This document shows, piece after piece, positions 36,415-49,285 of a stretch of 64,000 nt of DNA. The notes beneath the pieces are model-generated. The model made no database searches. It was not told where the DNA came from and saw only the letters and a program-made list of their open reading frames with translations. Every line of letters begins with the position of its first letter. Position 1 is the first letter of the stretch. The DNA comes from Symbiodinium natans. Lineage: Eukaryota; Sar; Dinophyceae; Suessiales; Symbiodiniaceae. Position numbers and translations under genes: made by a program. The DNA is taken from positions 116,001 through 180,000 of the forward strand of contig CAJNDS010002472.1 of assembly GCA_905221605.1 (NCBI GenBank). Reading direction: 5' to 3'.

Positions 36415-39400
36415 TTAGCCGGATCCTTCCGAAATGCAGGATATTGCAGCTGAGCGACTCTCTGACAGGCGCAGAGTTGCATGAAGCGGGAGATGGTCTG
36501 ACGGTTCTTCTGCGTTGGGAAATGGCCCATTTGCTGTCTCTTTGTCCTTTGGCAGCTGTTGGCCTCGGGTGCTTCACATCCCAGTCGCCGCGAGTCATGT
36601 TGCCCAGCAAGGCTCCCACGAAACCCCAACAGCCCTGAAGCCCTCGCCAGGTTTTGGGTTTCGGGTTTATTGCTTAGTGTGCCTTTGCGCTGGTCTGCCT
36701 GCATCTAATGTGCACTCCGATTATGGTGTACGTACACTCTAGGCATTCAGGAAGATTGTCGGCCGATGCTTCCAATTGAGAGCCGGGGCGTTACAGTATC
36801 AAATTTAAAGATCAGGCCGCGATGTCACTGAAATTGTCCTGACAGCACTCTGCCAAGAAGCAAGCGACAACTTTCAGACGACCAGGGCTGAACCAAATGT
36901 AATCCTTAGTGCGGGTCTTGAAGTAAAAAGGGTCACGCAAGTCGCAAGGGTCTCAAGGTGCCGAAGAGGCAGTCTGAAAAACATGCTCTGCACTGTCTGG
37001 GCGTCAAGGGTATCCACGAAAGCCTCTTTGCTCATTCCGGAGAGCGCGTAGTTGGTGAACAGCGGCTCTTGCCCATGGAAGTCCTCCATGCGCATCGAGA
37101 TGTCGGACGACACTTGTAACTTTGCTCAGCGTGCTGCCGACTGTTTTGCACAGCGTCTATGCGCAAAACTCACTAAAAGTTGTGCCATCCAGTAGCCGGG
37201 GCGATCCTTGTAGGCGCTTTTAAGGCCATCGGGGAACTCGACAATGGGCAACTGCTCCAGGCCCAGGACTTCATCCCTGCTGCCCTGCGCCATGTTCACG
37301 TTTGGCAACTTCTTCTTAAGCCGCATCAAGTTTGCAGGAAGTGTGTTCAAGGTGTTTTCACGTTTGGCCTGCTTCGAAACGCTGGATACAGAGCCCCCGC
37401 TCTCGATCAAATTATAGGAAGAGGTGCCTGAGAAGCATGTCAGATGGCTTCCTTCTCCCTAAACCCTAAACCCTATGCCAGGGGTACCTGGCTTGATGTT
37501 GAAATCACCCATCAGCGCGACAGGTGCATCTTGGAAACCTGCCATGAGCTTCGACACATGGGTGATCTTGCACGCACACTTCTGACAGCCCCGTCCTTTC
37601 TTGTCATCCGGTGATGCAAACTGTTTCAGCCTGGTCTGAACGCATCCAATCGGTGCAATATGTATCTCACATGCAGCGAGCATGCGTGAGCCATCGATGT
37701 CAACCGTGAGCCTGTTCAGCAGAAGCTGGCTGTGAATATTCACCGCTCGAACTTTTTCCGTGGTGCCTGATTAACGAGTGGGTTTGCTGCGAACGCGTGC
37801 CAGCTAAAACACCTGCTTCGACATGCAGACAGGATGCCAAAGAGACAAGGCATATGATACGTGGCCGCGCAGAAATCGCACGACGTTCCTCTAGGTCTCA
37901 GCCTGACGAAGATGGCCTCGTTCATGCCTCACAGGATCTTACATGCACGCAACGGCCCGCATCCGACATCCAACCAGCTGAAGACCACGGGCCAATCGCA
38001 GTCAAGTTACGACCCTGTGCAAGCTTCCACTCTCCTCCCTCAGCGTCCGCTTCCATTTCTGGAGGTCTGCATCCCAAGATCTCCTGACTGCTGAGTGATT
38101 TAGAAGATGGCTAAGGCTGTGTTGTGTTTGCTCATGGTGGCTGAAAGCACTTGCTTGCACACGTGTGTCCGTGAGGCCCTGATAGGTGAGGTATCCGAAA
38201 CGCGCCAGCGGGCCAGAATCCGATTTCGGCCAAACACGCTTCGGGGCTGTGTCGGAGAGCCTGCAAATCTCCACATCCAAGGCCTGGCCGGCTTCGTTGC
38301 CATTTTGTTAGGGTGGGTTTATAGATGTTTATAGGGTTTACTGCGGTACTTCCGACATTGGCACCCTGCCAAGTCGGGCTACTTAAAACTGCCAAGAGCC
38401 TCAAAGGTCTTCGTAGGCCAAGCCATCATGACTCCCATGTAGCCTGGTATCAACCGTGGAATTGGTGCCAAAATGCAGTGCACAAACATCATCTTGGTAG
38501 CCGAGGGGCCGTTCATCTGTTTGCCTGTTGCCAGCATGCAGAATGAAATCTGAGGAGCATCACGCGAGCCCTCTCTCTCAAGTGGGATCGTTTCGTACTG
38601 ACTTAGGAGATGGCCATACTGAGCAAAGACCACCGCGTACCCACGCTCGGAAAAGAAAGTGTGCAGCTTTCCGGCCCACTCCAGGTCGACTTCCTGCAAG
38701 GAGGGTCACCTATCAACAGCCCTTAAGACGAAATCGGAAGAGAGCTGCAAAAGCGCAGCGCTGGTCGGGCGGTTTATGGACTTACAGTTTCTGGGGTTTA
38801 CGAAAATAGGGGACCCCCCAATATAGTCCCCCAGATAGTAGGAATCTCTTAGAATATGGACCCTGATAAGGTACCTAGTTTCGGAAGCCCCCTTATGTCT
38901 TTGCCAGGCAGCATGGCCATTGGTACTTGTCTAGCTGGGCTATTCGTCGAGACAGCTGCCATATTGAATGAAAGTTCCCGCCCTCATGAGCAAAAAGCAA
39001 CAGTGAAGTGAGACAACCACTTTTTCTATTGCTATCATAGTTAAATACTTTGCTATCATTGTTACACTTATACTTTGATTAATAAGGCTTATGAGGACCC
39101 CACGCTGATCCCTACCCCAGCAACCGCTGTCTCGGCCCTTCTTTTCCCATCCTTCTCCCCAGTTCATCCCTTCACTGCTTGGGGCTGCGTAGCTCTTCAT
39201 GGATGGACTCCAGAGGAGCCCAAGCTGTGTTTGCTCTGTTTGCTCGTATGGACAGGACAGGATGACCAGCATGGCTTGGTCCAGATGACTGCACTAAGCC
39301 TAAGATGCCGTACAGGCATCGGACCAGGTACTTTACACATACCTTGCCCCACACAACATACAATACGTAGCGCGGCTCAGGATTATGTTATTACTATTAT

Positions 39401-39749
39401 TATTTTTATCATTAGTATTCTTATTATTATTACAATTATTAATACTGTTATTATTGGGATCTACGCTGCTCGGCCGGCCGGCCTGCAGTGCGATGATCCT
39501 CTCGTCGTCGACTGCAGTTTGCATGCGGCGGAGGATCCGCGGCCACCGAGAATCTTTCGCCAAGTCCTGCAAAGAAAAGTGCGAGAGCTCGCTGCTTGTA
39601 GCAGCTATTGAAAAATCCCGGGTAAGAGCATCACGCTCAGGCACGTCATGTCCGGACTCGAGCTAATGTGGTCATATGTCCTCGCGAGCATAGGTTGGAT
39701 ACTGCTGCGGCGACGCCAGGCGTGGTGACAGCACATTATACGTCGTGAA
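36415..39749 (-). CDS. EEP-family (CCR4-like) nuclease/phosphodiesterase
   Basis: A spliced gene of the endonuclease/exonuclease/phosphatase fold, a Mg-dependent phosphodiester or phosphate hydrolase; substrate unknown. Exons and motifs in order: 39,681-39,749 (FTTYNVLSPRLASPQQYP); 39,483-39,566 (RWPRILRRM, ending IIALQ); 38,615-38,693, starting EVD, which completes the LQEVD metal-site motif; 38,400-38,443 (YMGVMMAWPTKTFE); from 38,283 (ALDVEICRLSDT); 37,838-37,902 (FCAATYHMPCLF); 37,705-37,751 (NIHSQLLLNRL); about 37,488-37,566 (MGDFNIKPG); about 37,207-37,276 (GLKSAYK); 37,006-37,083 (GQEPLFTNYA, FVDTL); 36,866-36,904 (DYIWFS); 36,415-36,555 (PNAEEPSDHLPLHATL, stop TAA). The catalytic-type LQEVD, GDFN and SDH motifs are all present. 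Donors are GC, GA and GT. One or two linking exons (about 38.0 and 37.3 kb) and the ATG are unresolved. It lies inside the interval separating RPN1 exons. Confidence 0.9.
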
Positions 39750-40235
39750 CTTCAGATCCTTATGGTGCAGTTCAACTGGAGGTTGTCGAAAACTTTGGAA
39801 ACTCCCAGATCATGTTCAGCTGGCTGCAGGACGGCAGATCGGCAAAGGCAGTATGCCATGTGCAAAGTGTTCCTTGCTATGGCAGACCTTCACAGTCAAC
39901 AGGTCGTACCTGGTTTAGGGTTTAGGGTTTAGGGGTACCTTTGCAGCTAGATGTTGATGGACACTGCTTCTGCCTGCATAGCCTGCGCACCCTCCGTCGG
40001 GCGATCTGCAACCAAATGTTTGTTTAAGGGGGTCCAAGACCCTAAACCCCGAACGCTGTACCTCCCAATCATGTGATATGTGATGCTGCCAGATCATTGC
40101 AAGAAGGCCTGAGACCTCGAAGGCTACCACGCGCCGCTGATTTAGCTGATATGGTGAATATTTGCTCAGCACTCGCTGCTGTCTATGTTGCTGGTCGAAG
40201 TACCAAGCTTCTCACTTGTGTAGTGTATATATATA

Positions 40236-42410
40236 TATATATGGTACCCCCCCCCCCCCCCAGTGACCTACCCTTTTTCGCCTTGTCTCAAGTCACCCAG
40301 CTGCACTGCAAGCAAACTCGGTGTGCAATATAGCGTATTTCCTAGGGCGTAGACTAAAATACAACTAAAATCGCATACGTACACGGGACAGTAGAAAAAC
40401 CAAAAAAACCAAAACCAAAAAAACCAAAAAAACCAAAAAAACCAAAAAAACCAAAACCAAAAAAACCAAAAAAACCAAAACCAAAAAAACCAAAAATACC
40501 AAAAAAACCAATTTTCCGGGACTCTCAGGAAATCCCTATGAGGCTTCTCCAAGAGTCCCGGAAAATTGGTTTTTTTGGTATTTTTGGTTTTTTTGGTTTT
40601 GGTTTTTTTGGTTTTTTTGGTTTTGGTATTTTCGGTTTTTTTGGTTTTGGTAGTTTTGGTTTTTTGGTTTTGGTATTTTGGCTTTTTGGTTCGCCTTCAC
40701 GGTCACGAGGCAACAACTACGCATTTTTAAGTGTGCTTATGCTAATTGTGCTTTTCAGAAATAGTATACAAGTGGTCTTTCTAGTGCTTCAGAGCGTTAT
40801 TATGTAAGTAGAGCCGCTAGTGTTTAGTGCATCTTTTGGTTGTACTCAAGTGTAGTAGACCTTATTATTCAGCCATTACTTGGTGCTCTGGTAGCTCAAT
40901 TCGCATGGATAATATTTGCCTGGTAAATGCGATTAATTATCTAGAAGCAGCATTTGCAATACTTGTCTTGAGAAAAAGCATTTATTGCTTAGAATTGTTT
41001 GCTTAAAAAGTGACTCCTACTCGTCCAGGAATACCCCAAAACCCTATAATCCAAACTTTACCAGAGATTATCCTGAAAAGCTTGCGCTTTTGGATGTTTT
41101 TATGTATTTGTGAATTTGCTTGTGTATGGCCTTCACTAAGTACTTTTCTAGGATTCTTGTGCATTTTTTAAGCCTGATTGTGCAAGTTGCGTTTTTCAAG
41201 CATAGTATATATGTGGTCTTTATTGAATACTTCAGACATCTTTGTTTCATCGTTATGTAAGTAGAACCGCTTCTATTTCCATTATTGTGCATTTTTAAGC
41301 TTGCTCATGCAAATTGTGCTTTTCAGACATAGTATATAAGTGGTCTTTAGTGAATACTTCAGCAATCTTTGTCTCATTGTTATGTAGGTAGAACCGTTTT
41401 CATTTCCGCAAGTGTTTATTTCGTATTTGGTTGAGTATGGTCCTTTAAATAGTATTCACTTGAGTCAAATTGGGCTATTTGCTTAAGAATTCCTCTAGTA
41501 GTTAAATTCGCATAGAATGAATACTTCAAAAAAATTGTTTCATGAATATGTAAACATAAGGTGTTTCATTTGACTTTGCAGATAGTACTTCAATAATAAT
41601 TTGCCTGGTATAAACACAACTGTTTCAATGCATTAGTTGCTCAACAAAGCACTATTTGCCCTTTAAACCACACTTTGCCATATTTTGGTTGAATATGGTG
41701 CTTCTTTCGTATTTTGGTTGAGTATGGTCCTTTAAATGGTATTCACTTGAGTCAAATTGGGCTATTTGCTTAATAATTACTCTAGTAGCTAAATTCGCAT
41801 AAAAATGATTATTTCAAAAATAAAAACGATTCATGAATATGTAAACATAAGGTATTTCAGTGGGCTTTTCAGAGAGCATACTTTGCCTAGTACAAACACA
41901 ATTGCATAAATACAGTATTTGCACTTTAAACGCACACTTTGCCATTGTTTGGTTGAGAATGGTGTTTATATCGTATCTTGGTTGAGTATGCTCCTTTAAA
42001 TAGTATTCACTTGAGTCAAATTGGGCTCTTTGCTTAATAATTACTCTAGTAGCTAAATTCGCATAGAACCAAGAAAAATGTTTCACTATTTGATTAATAC
42101 TTTGCCTCGTACAAACACAATTGTATAAATAAATTAGTTGCTCAACAAAACATTAATTGCCCTTGAAACGCACAATTTGCATAGAAAAAACACTGATCTA
42201 AACATCTAAAAACAGCATTGTCCGCTTCAGATTCAAAATGTAGATTCTTTCAATGCTGGCTTATCGGGGTCTGTGAGGTGGGTGTCCCAGTAACTGTCCT
42301 TCATTACCCGGTGATTAACTACGCGACTTTTGGGCCTTCTTTGTTGTTTTTTGTTAAAAAGGCCTAAAAAGGCCTAAAAAGGGTAGGTCGCTGGGGGGGG
42401 GGTAGCATAT
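40236..42410. mobile_element. 2.2-kb TIR element, hAT-like, non-coding
   Basis: The ends are inverted. The left has an AT run, GGTACC plus a C run, then CAGTGACCTACCCTTTTT (40,261-40,278). The right, read in reverse, has an AT run, GCTACC plus a C run, then CAGCGACCTACCCTTTTT (42,366-42,383). The interior holds a large hairpin (40,394-40,690) and several degenerate copies of an AT-rich unit of about 300 bp (AGTATATAAGTGGTCTTTA, GGTTGAGTATGGTCCTTTAAA). The same units fill the 4,125-4,836 element. No transposase frame was seen. Confidence 0.65.
40394..40690. repeat. Long inverted repeat of CCAAAAAAA / TTTTTTTGG units
   Basis: The left arm is (CCAAAAAAA)n plus CAATTTTCCGGGACTCT. A loop of about 26 bp follows, then the complementary right arm. 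Arms are about 130 bp with small differences to the right. The transcript or single strand would form a long stem. Confidence 0.9.
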
Positions 42411-45400
42411 ATATATATCCGCCGACCCCTAGCAGGGCGGCGTCAGTGAAGACCCATTGCCTCTACCACCTACTCCACCCCATCCAAAGCTCGACCGGCC
42501 CGCAGTGCATGCCCGCCCGCTTGCCCTACCCCCACCACCCACGCACCCCGCCCCCCGCTCCTTCCCTTGCCCAAGCCCCCCACGCACCCCGCCATGCTTC
42601 TCATGGACCCATGGCTCCTCCCAGCGCATGCCCGCCCGCTTGTCCTACCCCCACCACCCACGCACCCCGCCCCCCGCCCATCCGCCCTTCCCGCTCCGCA
42701 TACTCCTTCCCTTGCCCAAGCCCCCCACGCACCCCGCCATGCTTCTCATGGACCCATCTTCATCCCAAGCTCGACCGGCCCCCAGTGCATGGCCGCCCGC
42801 TTGCCCTACCCCCACCACCCATGCACCCCGCCCCCCGTCCATCCGCCCTTCCCAAAGCCCCACGCACCCCGCCATGCTTCTCATGGACCCATGGCTCCTG
42901 GTCCCATTCTTCATCCCTCCAATAAATGGCCCCTGCTCCACCCCCACCCCCAACCCCCCACCCCTGCCCCACCGCCCATGCTTGTCATGGACCCATGGCT
43001 CCTGCCACCACCCCCCACCCCCACCCCCTTCATTGGCTCATGGTCCACGGCCCATGGATGTGGCTTCTCAGTTGACTTTAAAGGGCCCCAGTGCATGCCC
43101 GCCCCCCTCCGCCCGCTGCCCGCTCCGCCCTCCGCCCTTCCAGCTCCGCCTACTCCCCCCTTGGCCCATGCTCCATCCCCTCGACCTCCCCCGCTTGGCC
43201 CGCTTGCTCTACCCCCACCACCCACGCACCACCGTTCCCCGCCCATCCGCCCTTCCCGCTCCCCCCCTGCCCAAGCCCCCCACGCACCCCGCCCGCACGC
43301 ACCCCGCCGTGGACCCATGGCTCCTGGTCCTGCATGGCTGCCAATGCTGGTCCTAGCATACTCCCCCCTTGCCCAAGCCCCCCACGCACCCCGCCATGCT
43401 TCTCATGGACCCATGGCTCCTGGTCCCATTCTTCATCTCGACCTGCATGGCTGCCAACGCTGGTCAAAAAAATGGCCCCTGCTCCACCCCCACCCCCAAC
43501 CCCCACCCCCACCCCGCACGCACCCTGCCACCCCCAACCCCCAACCCCACGCACCCACACTTCCAACCCCCACCCCCACCCCCCCACGCACCCCGCCCCC
43601 AGTGGACCCATGGCTCCTGGCCCCATTGGCTCATGGTCCACGGCCCATGGACTTCTCAGCTGACTTTAAAGGCCCCAGTCCATGCCCGGGCCCTCCGCCC
43701 GCTGCGCCCGCTCCGCCCTCCGCCCTTCCAGCTCCGCCTACTCACTCTCCTTTGGCCCATGCTCCCACTCTCCATCCCCTTGATGACCTACCCCTCATGG
43801 ACCCAGCTCCCTACCCCTTACCCCTCACGCACCCTGAATCGCCGCCACCCATGCCCGTCATGCTCCTGGCCCCCTGGCTCCCCTCCGCCCCTACCCCCAC
43901 CACCCACGCACCCGCTCCCCGCCCATCCGCCCTTCCCGCTCCGCATACATTCCCCTTGCCCAAGCCCCCCACACACCCCGCCATGCTTTTCATGGACCCA
44001 TGGCTCCTGGTCCCATTCTTCATCCCTGCTCCACCCCCACCCGCAACCCCCACCCCCACCCCGCACGCACCCTGCCCCGCCGCCGTGCTTGTCATGGGCC
44101 CCTTGCTCCTGGCGTCATGGCTCCACCCCCACCCCCAACCCCCACCCCCACACACCCCACCCTTTCCACACTTCCAACCCCCACCCCCACCCCCCACGCA
44201 CCCAGCCCCTTCCGGGACCCATGGCTCCTGGCCCCATTGGCTCCTGGTCCCATTCTTCATCCCTCGACCTGCATGGCTGCCAATGCTGGTCCTATATATG
44301 GCCCCTCCTCCACCCCAACCCCCAACCCCCACCCCCATACCGTACGCACCCTGCCACCCCCAACCCCCAACCCCCACCCCCACCCACCCACACTTCCAAC
44401 CCCAACCCCCACCCCCCACGCACCCCGCCCCCCACGCACCCCGCCCCCCCACCACAGAACCCATGGCTCCTGGCCCCCTTGGCTCATGGTGCACGGTGCA
44501 TGGATGTGGCTTCAGCTCCGCCCGCTCCGCCCTCTCCGCCCTCCGCCCTACCAGCTCCGCCTACTCCCCTCTGGCCCATGCTCCCACTCTCCATCCCCTT
44601 GACCTGCCCCTCATGGACCCAGCTCCCTACCCCTTACCCCTCACGCACCCATGCCCCTCATGGACCCATGGCTCCTGACCCCTTCTGGCTCCCCATTCAC
44701 TGGTCCACGGCCCAAGCAGGTGGCTACCCTTCCCGCTCCGCATACTCCCTCCCTTGCCCAAGCCCCACGCACCCCGCCATGCTTCTCATGGACCCATGAC
44801 TCCTGGTCCCATTCTTCATCCCTCGACCCGCATGACTATCAATGCTGGTCCGAAAAATGGCCCCTCACCCCCAACCCACCCCGCACGCACCCTGCCCCGC
44901 CGCCCACGCCTGTCATGGACCCATGGCTACCCATGGCTCCTGGCCCCGTGGCTCCACCCCCACCCCCACCCCCCACGCACCCCGCCCCCCACTGGACCCA
45001 CGGCTCCTGGCCCCATTGGCTCATGGTCCACGCACGGCGCATAGATGTGGCTTTTTAGCTGACTTTAAAGGGCCACTCCACCCGCTCCGCCCGCTCCGCC
45101 CGCTCCGCCCTCCGCTTCCAGCTCCGCCTACTCCCCCCTTGGCCCATGCTCCCACTCTCCATTTTTGTCGACCTCCCCCGCTTGGCCCGCTCTCTACCCC
45201 ACATCCATGCACCGTGCACCATGAGCCAAGGGGGCCAGGAGCCATGGGTTCTGTGGTGTGGGGGGGCGGGGTGCGTGGGGGGTGGGGGTGGGGGTTGGAA
45301 GTGTGGGTGGGTGGGGGTGGGGGTTGGGGGCGGGGTGCGTGCTCCGCCCTTCCAGCTCCGCCTACTCCCCTCTGGCCCATGCTCCCACTCTCCATCCCCT

Positions 45401-48400
45401 TGACCTGCCCCTCATGGACCCAGCTCCCTACCCCTTACCCCTCACGCACCCATGCCCCTCATGGACCCATGGCTCCTGACCCCTTCTGGCTCCCCATTCA
45501 CTGGTCCACGGCCCAAGCAGGTGGCTACCCTTCCCGCTCCGCATACTCCCTTGCCCAAGCCCCACGCACCCCGCCATGCTTCTCATGGACCCATGACTCC
45601 TGGTCCCATTCTTCATCCCTCGACCCGCATGACTATCAATGCTGGTCCGAAAAATGGCCCCTCACCCCCAACCCACCCCGCACGCACCCTGCCCCGCCGC
45701 CCACGCCTGTCATGGACCCATGGCTACCCATGGCTCCTGGCCCCGTGGCTCCACCCCCACCCCCACCCCCCACGCACCCCGCCCCCCACTGGACCCACGG
45801 CTCCTGGCCCCATTGGCTCATGGTCCACGCACGGCGCATAGATGTGGCTTTTTAGCTGACTTTAAAGGGCCACTCCACCCGCTCCGCCCGCTCCGCCCGC
45901 TCCGCCCTCCGCTTCCAGCTCCGCCTACTCCCCCCTTGGCCCATGCTCCCACTCTCCATTTTTGTCGACCTCCCCCGCTTGGCCCGCTCTCTACCCCCAC
46001 CACCCACGCACCCCGCCCCGCCCCCCCCGTCCATCCGCCCTTCCCGCTCCGCATACTCCCCCCCTTGCCCAAGCCCCCCACGCACCCCGCCATGCTTCTC
46101 ATGGATTTATGGCTCTTGGTCCCATTCTTCATCCCTCCATTTATGGCCCCTGCTCCACCCCCACCCCCACCCCACCCCCCCCCCCACACACCCTGCCCCG
46201 CCGCCCATGCTTGTCATGGACCCATGGCTCCTGGCCCCATGGCTCCACCCCCCCCCCCAACCCCCCACCCCCACCCCCCCAACCCCACACTTCCAGCTGG
46301 CCACCCCCCCACCCCCACCCCCAACCGCCACCCCCACCCCCCACGCACCCCACCCCCCACTGGACCCATGGCTCCTGGCCCCATTGGCTCATGGTCCACA
46401 CCCCATAGATGTGGTTATCAGCTGACTCTAAAGGGCCCAGTGCACGCCCGCCCCCTCCGCCCGCTGCCCGCTCCGCCCTCCGCCCTTCCAGCTCCGCCTA
46501 CTCCCCCCTTGGCCCATGCTCCCACTCTCCATCCCTCGACCTCCCCCGCTTGGCCCGCTTGCTCTACCCCCACCACCCACGCACCACCGTTCCCCGCCCA
46601 CCCTCCCCAAGCCCCCCAACGCACCCCGCCATGCCCAGCTCCCTACCCCTCACGCACCCTGCCCCGCCGCCCATGGACCCATGCCTCTGGCTCCATGGCT
46701 CCCCTCCGCCCCTACCCCCACCACCCACGCACCCACTCCCCGCCCATCCGCCCTTCCCGCTCCGCATACATTCCCCTTGCCCAAGCCCCCCACGCACCCC
46801 GCCATGCTTTTCATGGACCCCTGGTCCCATTCTTCATGCCTTGAGCTGCTCCACCCCCACCCGCAACCCCCACCCCCACCCCGCCCCACCCTTTCCACAC
46901 TTCCAACCCCCACCCCCACCCCCCACGCACCCCGCCCCTCCACTGGACAGGAGCCCCATTGGCTCCTGCATGGCTGCCAATGCTGGTCCTATATATATGG
47001 CCCCTGCTCCACCCCAACATACACCGCACGCACCCCAACCCCCAACCCCCACCCCCACCCACCCACACTTCCAACCCCCACCCCCACCCCCCACACACCC
47101 CGCCCCTGAACCCATGGCTCCTGGCCCCCATGGATGTGGCTTCTCAGCTGACTTTAAAGGGCCCCAGTGCATGCGCGGGCCCTCCGCCCGCTCCGCCCGG
47201 CTCCTTTATGGCTGCCAATGCTGGTCCTACAGTGCGTGGGGGGCTTGGGCAAGGGGAGAGCGGGAAGGGCGGAGGCGGGGGGGTAGAGCAAGCGGGCCAA
47301 GCGGGGGAGGTCGAGGGGATGGAGAGTGGGAGCATGGGCCAAGGGGGGAGTAGGCGGAGCTGGAAGGGCGGAGGGCGGAGCGGAGGGGGCGGGCATGCAC
47401 TGGGGCCCTTTAAAGTCATCCATGGCAGCCATGCAGGTCGAGGGATGAAGAATGGGACCAGGAGCCATGGGTCCATGAGAAGCATGGCGGGGTGCGTGGG
47501 GGGCTTGGGCAAGGGAGGGAGTATGCGGAGCGGGAAGGGTAGAGGTGGTGGGGGTAGGGGCGGAGAAGCCACCTGCTTGGGCCGTGGACCACAAGGAATG
47601 GGGAGCCATGGGGCCAGGAGCCATGGGCGGAGCTGGAAGGCGGAGCGGGCGGAGCGGGCGGAGGGCCCAAACATGCACTGGGGCCCTTTAAAGTCAGCTG
47701 AGAAGCCACATCCATGGGCCGTGGACCATGAGCCAATGGGGCCAGGAGCCATGGGTTCAGTGGGGGGCGGGGTGCGTGGGGGGTGGGGGTAGGGGTTGGA
47801 AGTGTGGGTGGGTGGGGGTGGGGGTTGGGGGTTGGGGGTGGCAGGATGCGTACGGTATGGGGGTGGGGGTTGGGGGTTGGGGTGGAGCAGGGGCCGTCCT
47901 GGTCCCATTCTTCATCCCTCGACCTGCATGGCTGCTGGTCCTAGCATACTCCCCCCCTTGCCCAAGCCGCCCACACACCCCGCCATGCTTCATGGACCCA
48001 TGGCTCCTGGTCCCATTCTTCATCCCTCGACCTGCATGGCTGCCAATGCTGGTCAAAAAAATGGCCCCTGCTCCACCCCCACCCCCAACCCCCACCCCCA
48101 CCCCGCACGCACCCTGCCACCCCCAACCCCCAACCCCCACCCCCACCCCCACGCACCCACACTTCCAACCCCCACCCCCACCGCCACGCACCCCGCCCCG
48201 ACTGGACCCATGGCTCCTGGCCCCATTGGCTCATGGTCCACGGCCCATGGATGTGGCTTCTCAGCTGACTTTAAGGGCCCCAGTGCATGCGCCGGCTCCG
48301 CCTGCTCCGCCCTCCGCCCTTCCAGCTCCGCACTCCCCTCTGGCCCATGCTCCCACTCTCCATCCCCTTGACCTACCCCTCATGGACCCAGCTCCCTACC

Positions 48401-48640
48401 CCTTACCCCTCACGCACCCATGCCCCTCATGGACCCATGGCTCTTGGCCCCATGGCTCCCCATTCATTATGGTCCACGGCCCAAGCAGGTGGCTTCTCCG
48501 CCCCTACCCCCACCACCTCTACCCTTCCCGCTCCGCATACTCCCTCCCTTGCCCAAGCCCCCCACGCACCCCGCCATGCTTCTCATGGACCCATGGCTCC
48601 TGGTCCCATTCTTCATCCCTCGACCTGCATGGCTGCCGGC
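42411..48640. repeat. C-rich composite satellite with strand-switching segments
   Basis: Opens with CCGCCGACCCC, like the array at 4.9 kb. Recurrent words are CCCCACGCACCCCGCC, ATGCTTCTCATGGACCCATG, GCATGGCTGCCAATGCTGGT, CACCCCCACCCCCAACC, and GACTTTAAAGGGCCC plus CAGTGCATGC, which is shared with the first array. It contains a large tandem duplication (about 44,530-45,180 and 45,330-45,980, offset 797 bp). Two blocks (about 45,205-45,345 and 47,220-47,895) carry the G-rich strand on top, so orientation flips. All proline-rich ORFs here, up to 703 codons, are artefacts. Confidence 0.92.
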
Positions 48641-49285
48641 GAGCTCGGATGCAGGTAACCTTGGATCTTCCGATTCCAGCTTCTGGGAGGTCTAGCATTT
48701 CGGGATGCAGGGTTTAGCCCAGGGGAGTTAGGGTTTAGGCTTTAGGGTTCGGGGGATCTTAGGGTGGAGGGGTTCTGCTGGCTCCAGAGTTTTTGGGAAG
48801 TGGCGAATGTCCACGAGCTTGGATTGCTTGCCAGAACCCTAAACCCTAAACCCTGAACTCTAGGCCTTGCAAGGTCTCGACTGCCTCAACCCTCCATTAT
48901 CCCCGAAAATCTGCAAACCCTCCTCCTCGGCATCCCAAACCCTGACTGGGCGGCCCGGCGCTTCCGCCATGGTCTCCGCCGCCACGGCGGTTTAGGGGTT
49001 CGGGTTTGTGGTTTCGAGTTTGGGGTGTACGTCGAGGCCTCAGGTTCAAGTCTCCTGGTTACGGGGGTTTAGGGTTTGGGGGTTTGGGGTTTCAGGGTTG
49101 CGGGTTTCGGGTTTGCGGTTTGCGGTTTTAGATTTGGGGTTTAGCCCCAACTCCCTGCGCATCAGGGCTCCATGTTTCGCCCCCCTGAACTCTACAACCT
49201 GACCAAGCCCTGCGCATATATCTATATATATATATATATACATAATCCGCGGCCGGAGCCCACAGTGCCTTGGCCCCCCTTGGAG
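48641..49285. other. No gene; telomere-like tracts
   Basis: Degenerate TTTAGGG and CCCTAAA words at 48,715-48,770, 48,835-48,860 and 49,000-49,145, then a short AT microsatellite at 49,215-49,240. No supported coding sequence. Confidence 0.6.

Noticed and set aside
40536-40724. Lysine/asparagine-rich ORFs
   Set aside because: They translate the CCAAAAAAA hairpin repeat.
42567-44678. 703-codon proline-rich ORF
   Set aside because: It translates the C-rich satellite. Several frames on both strands are equally open and low complexity.
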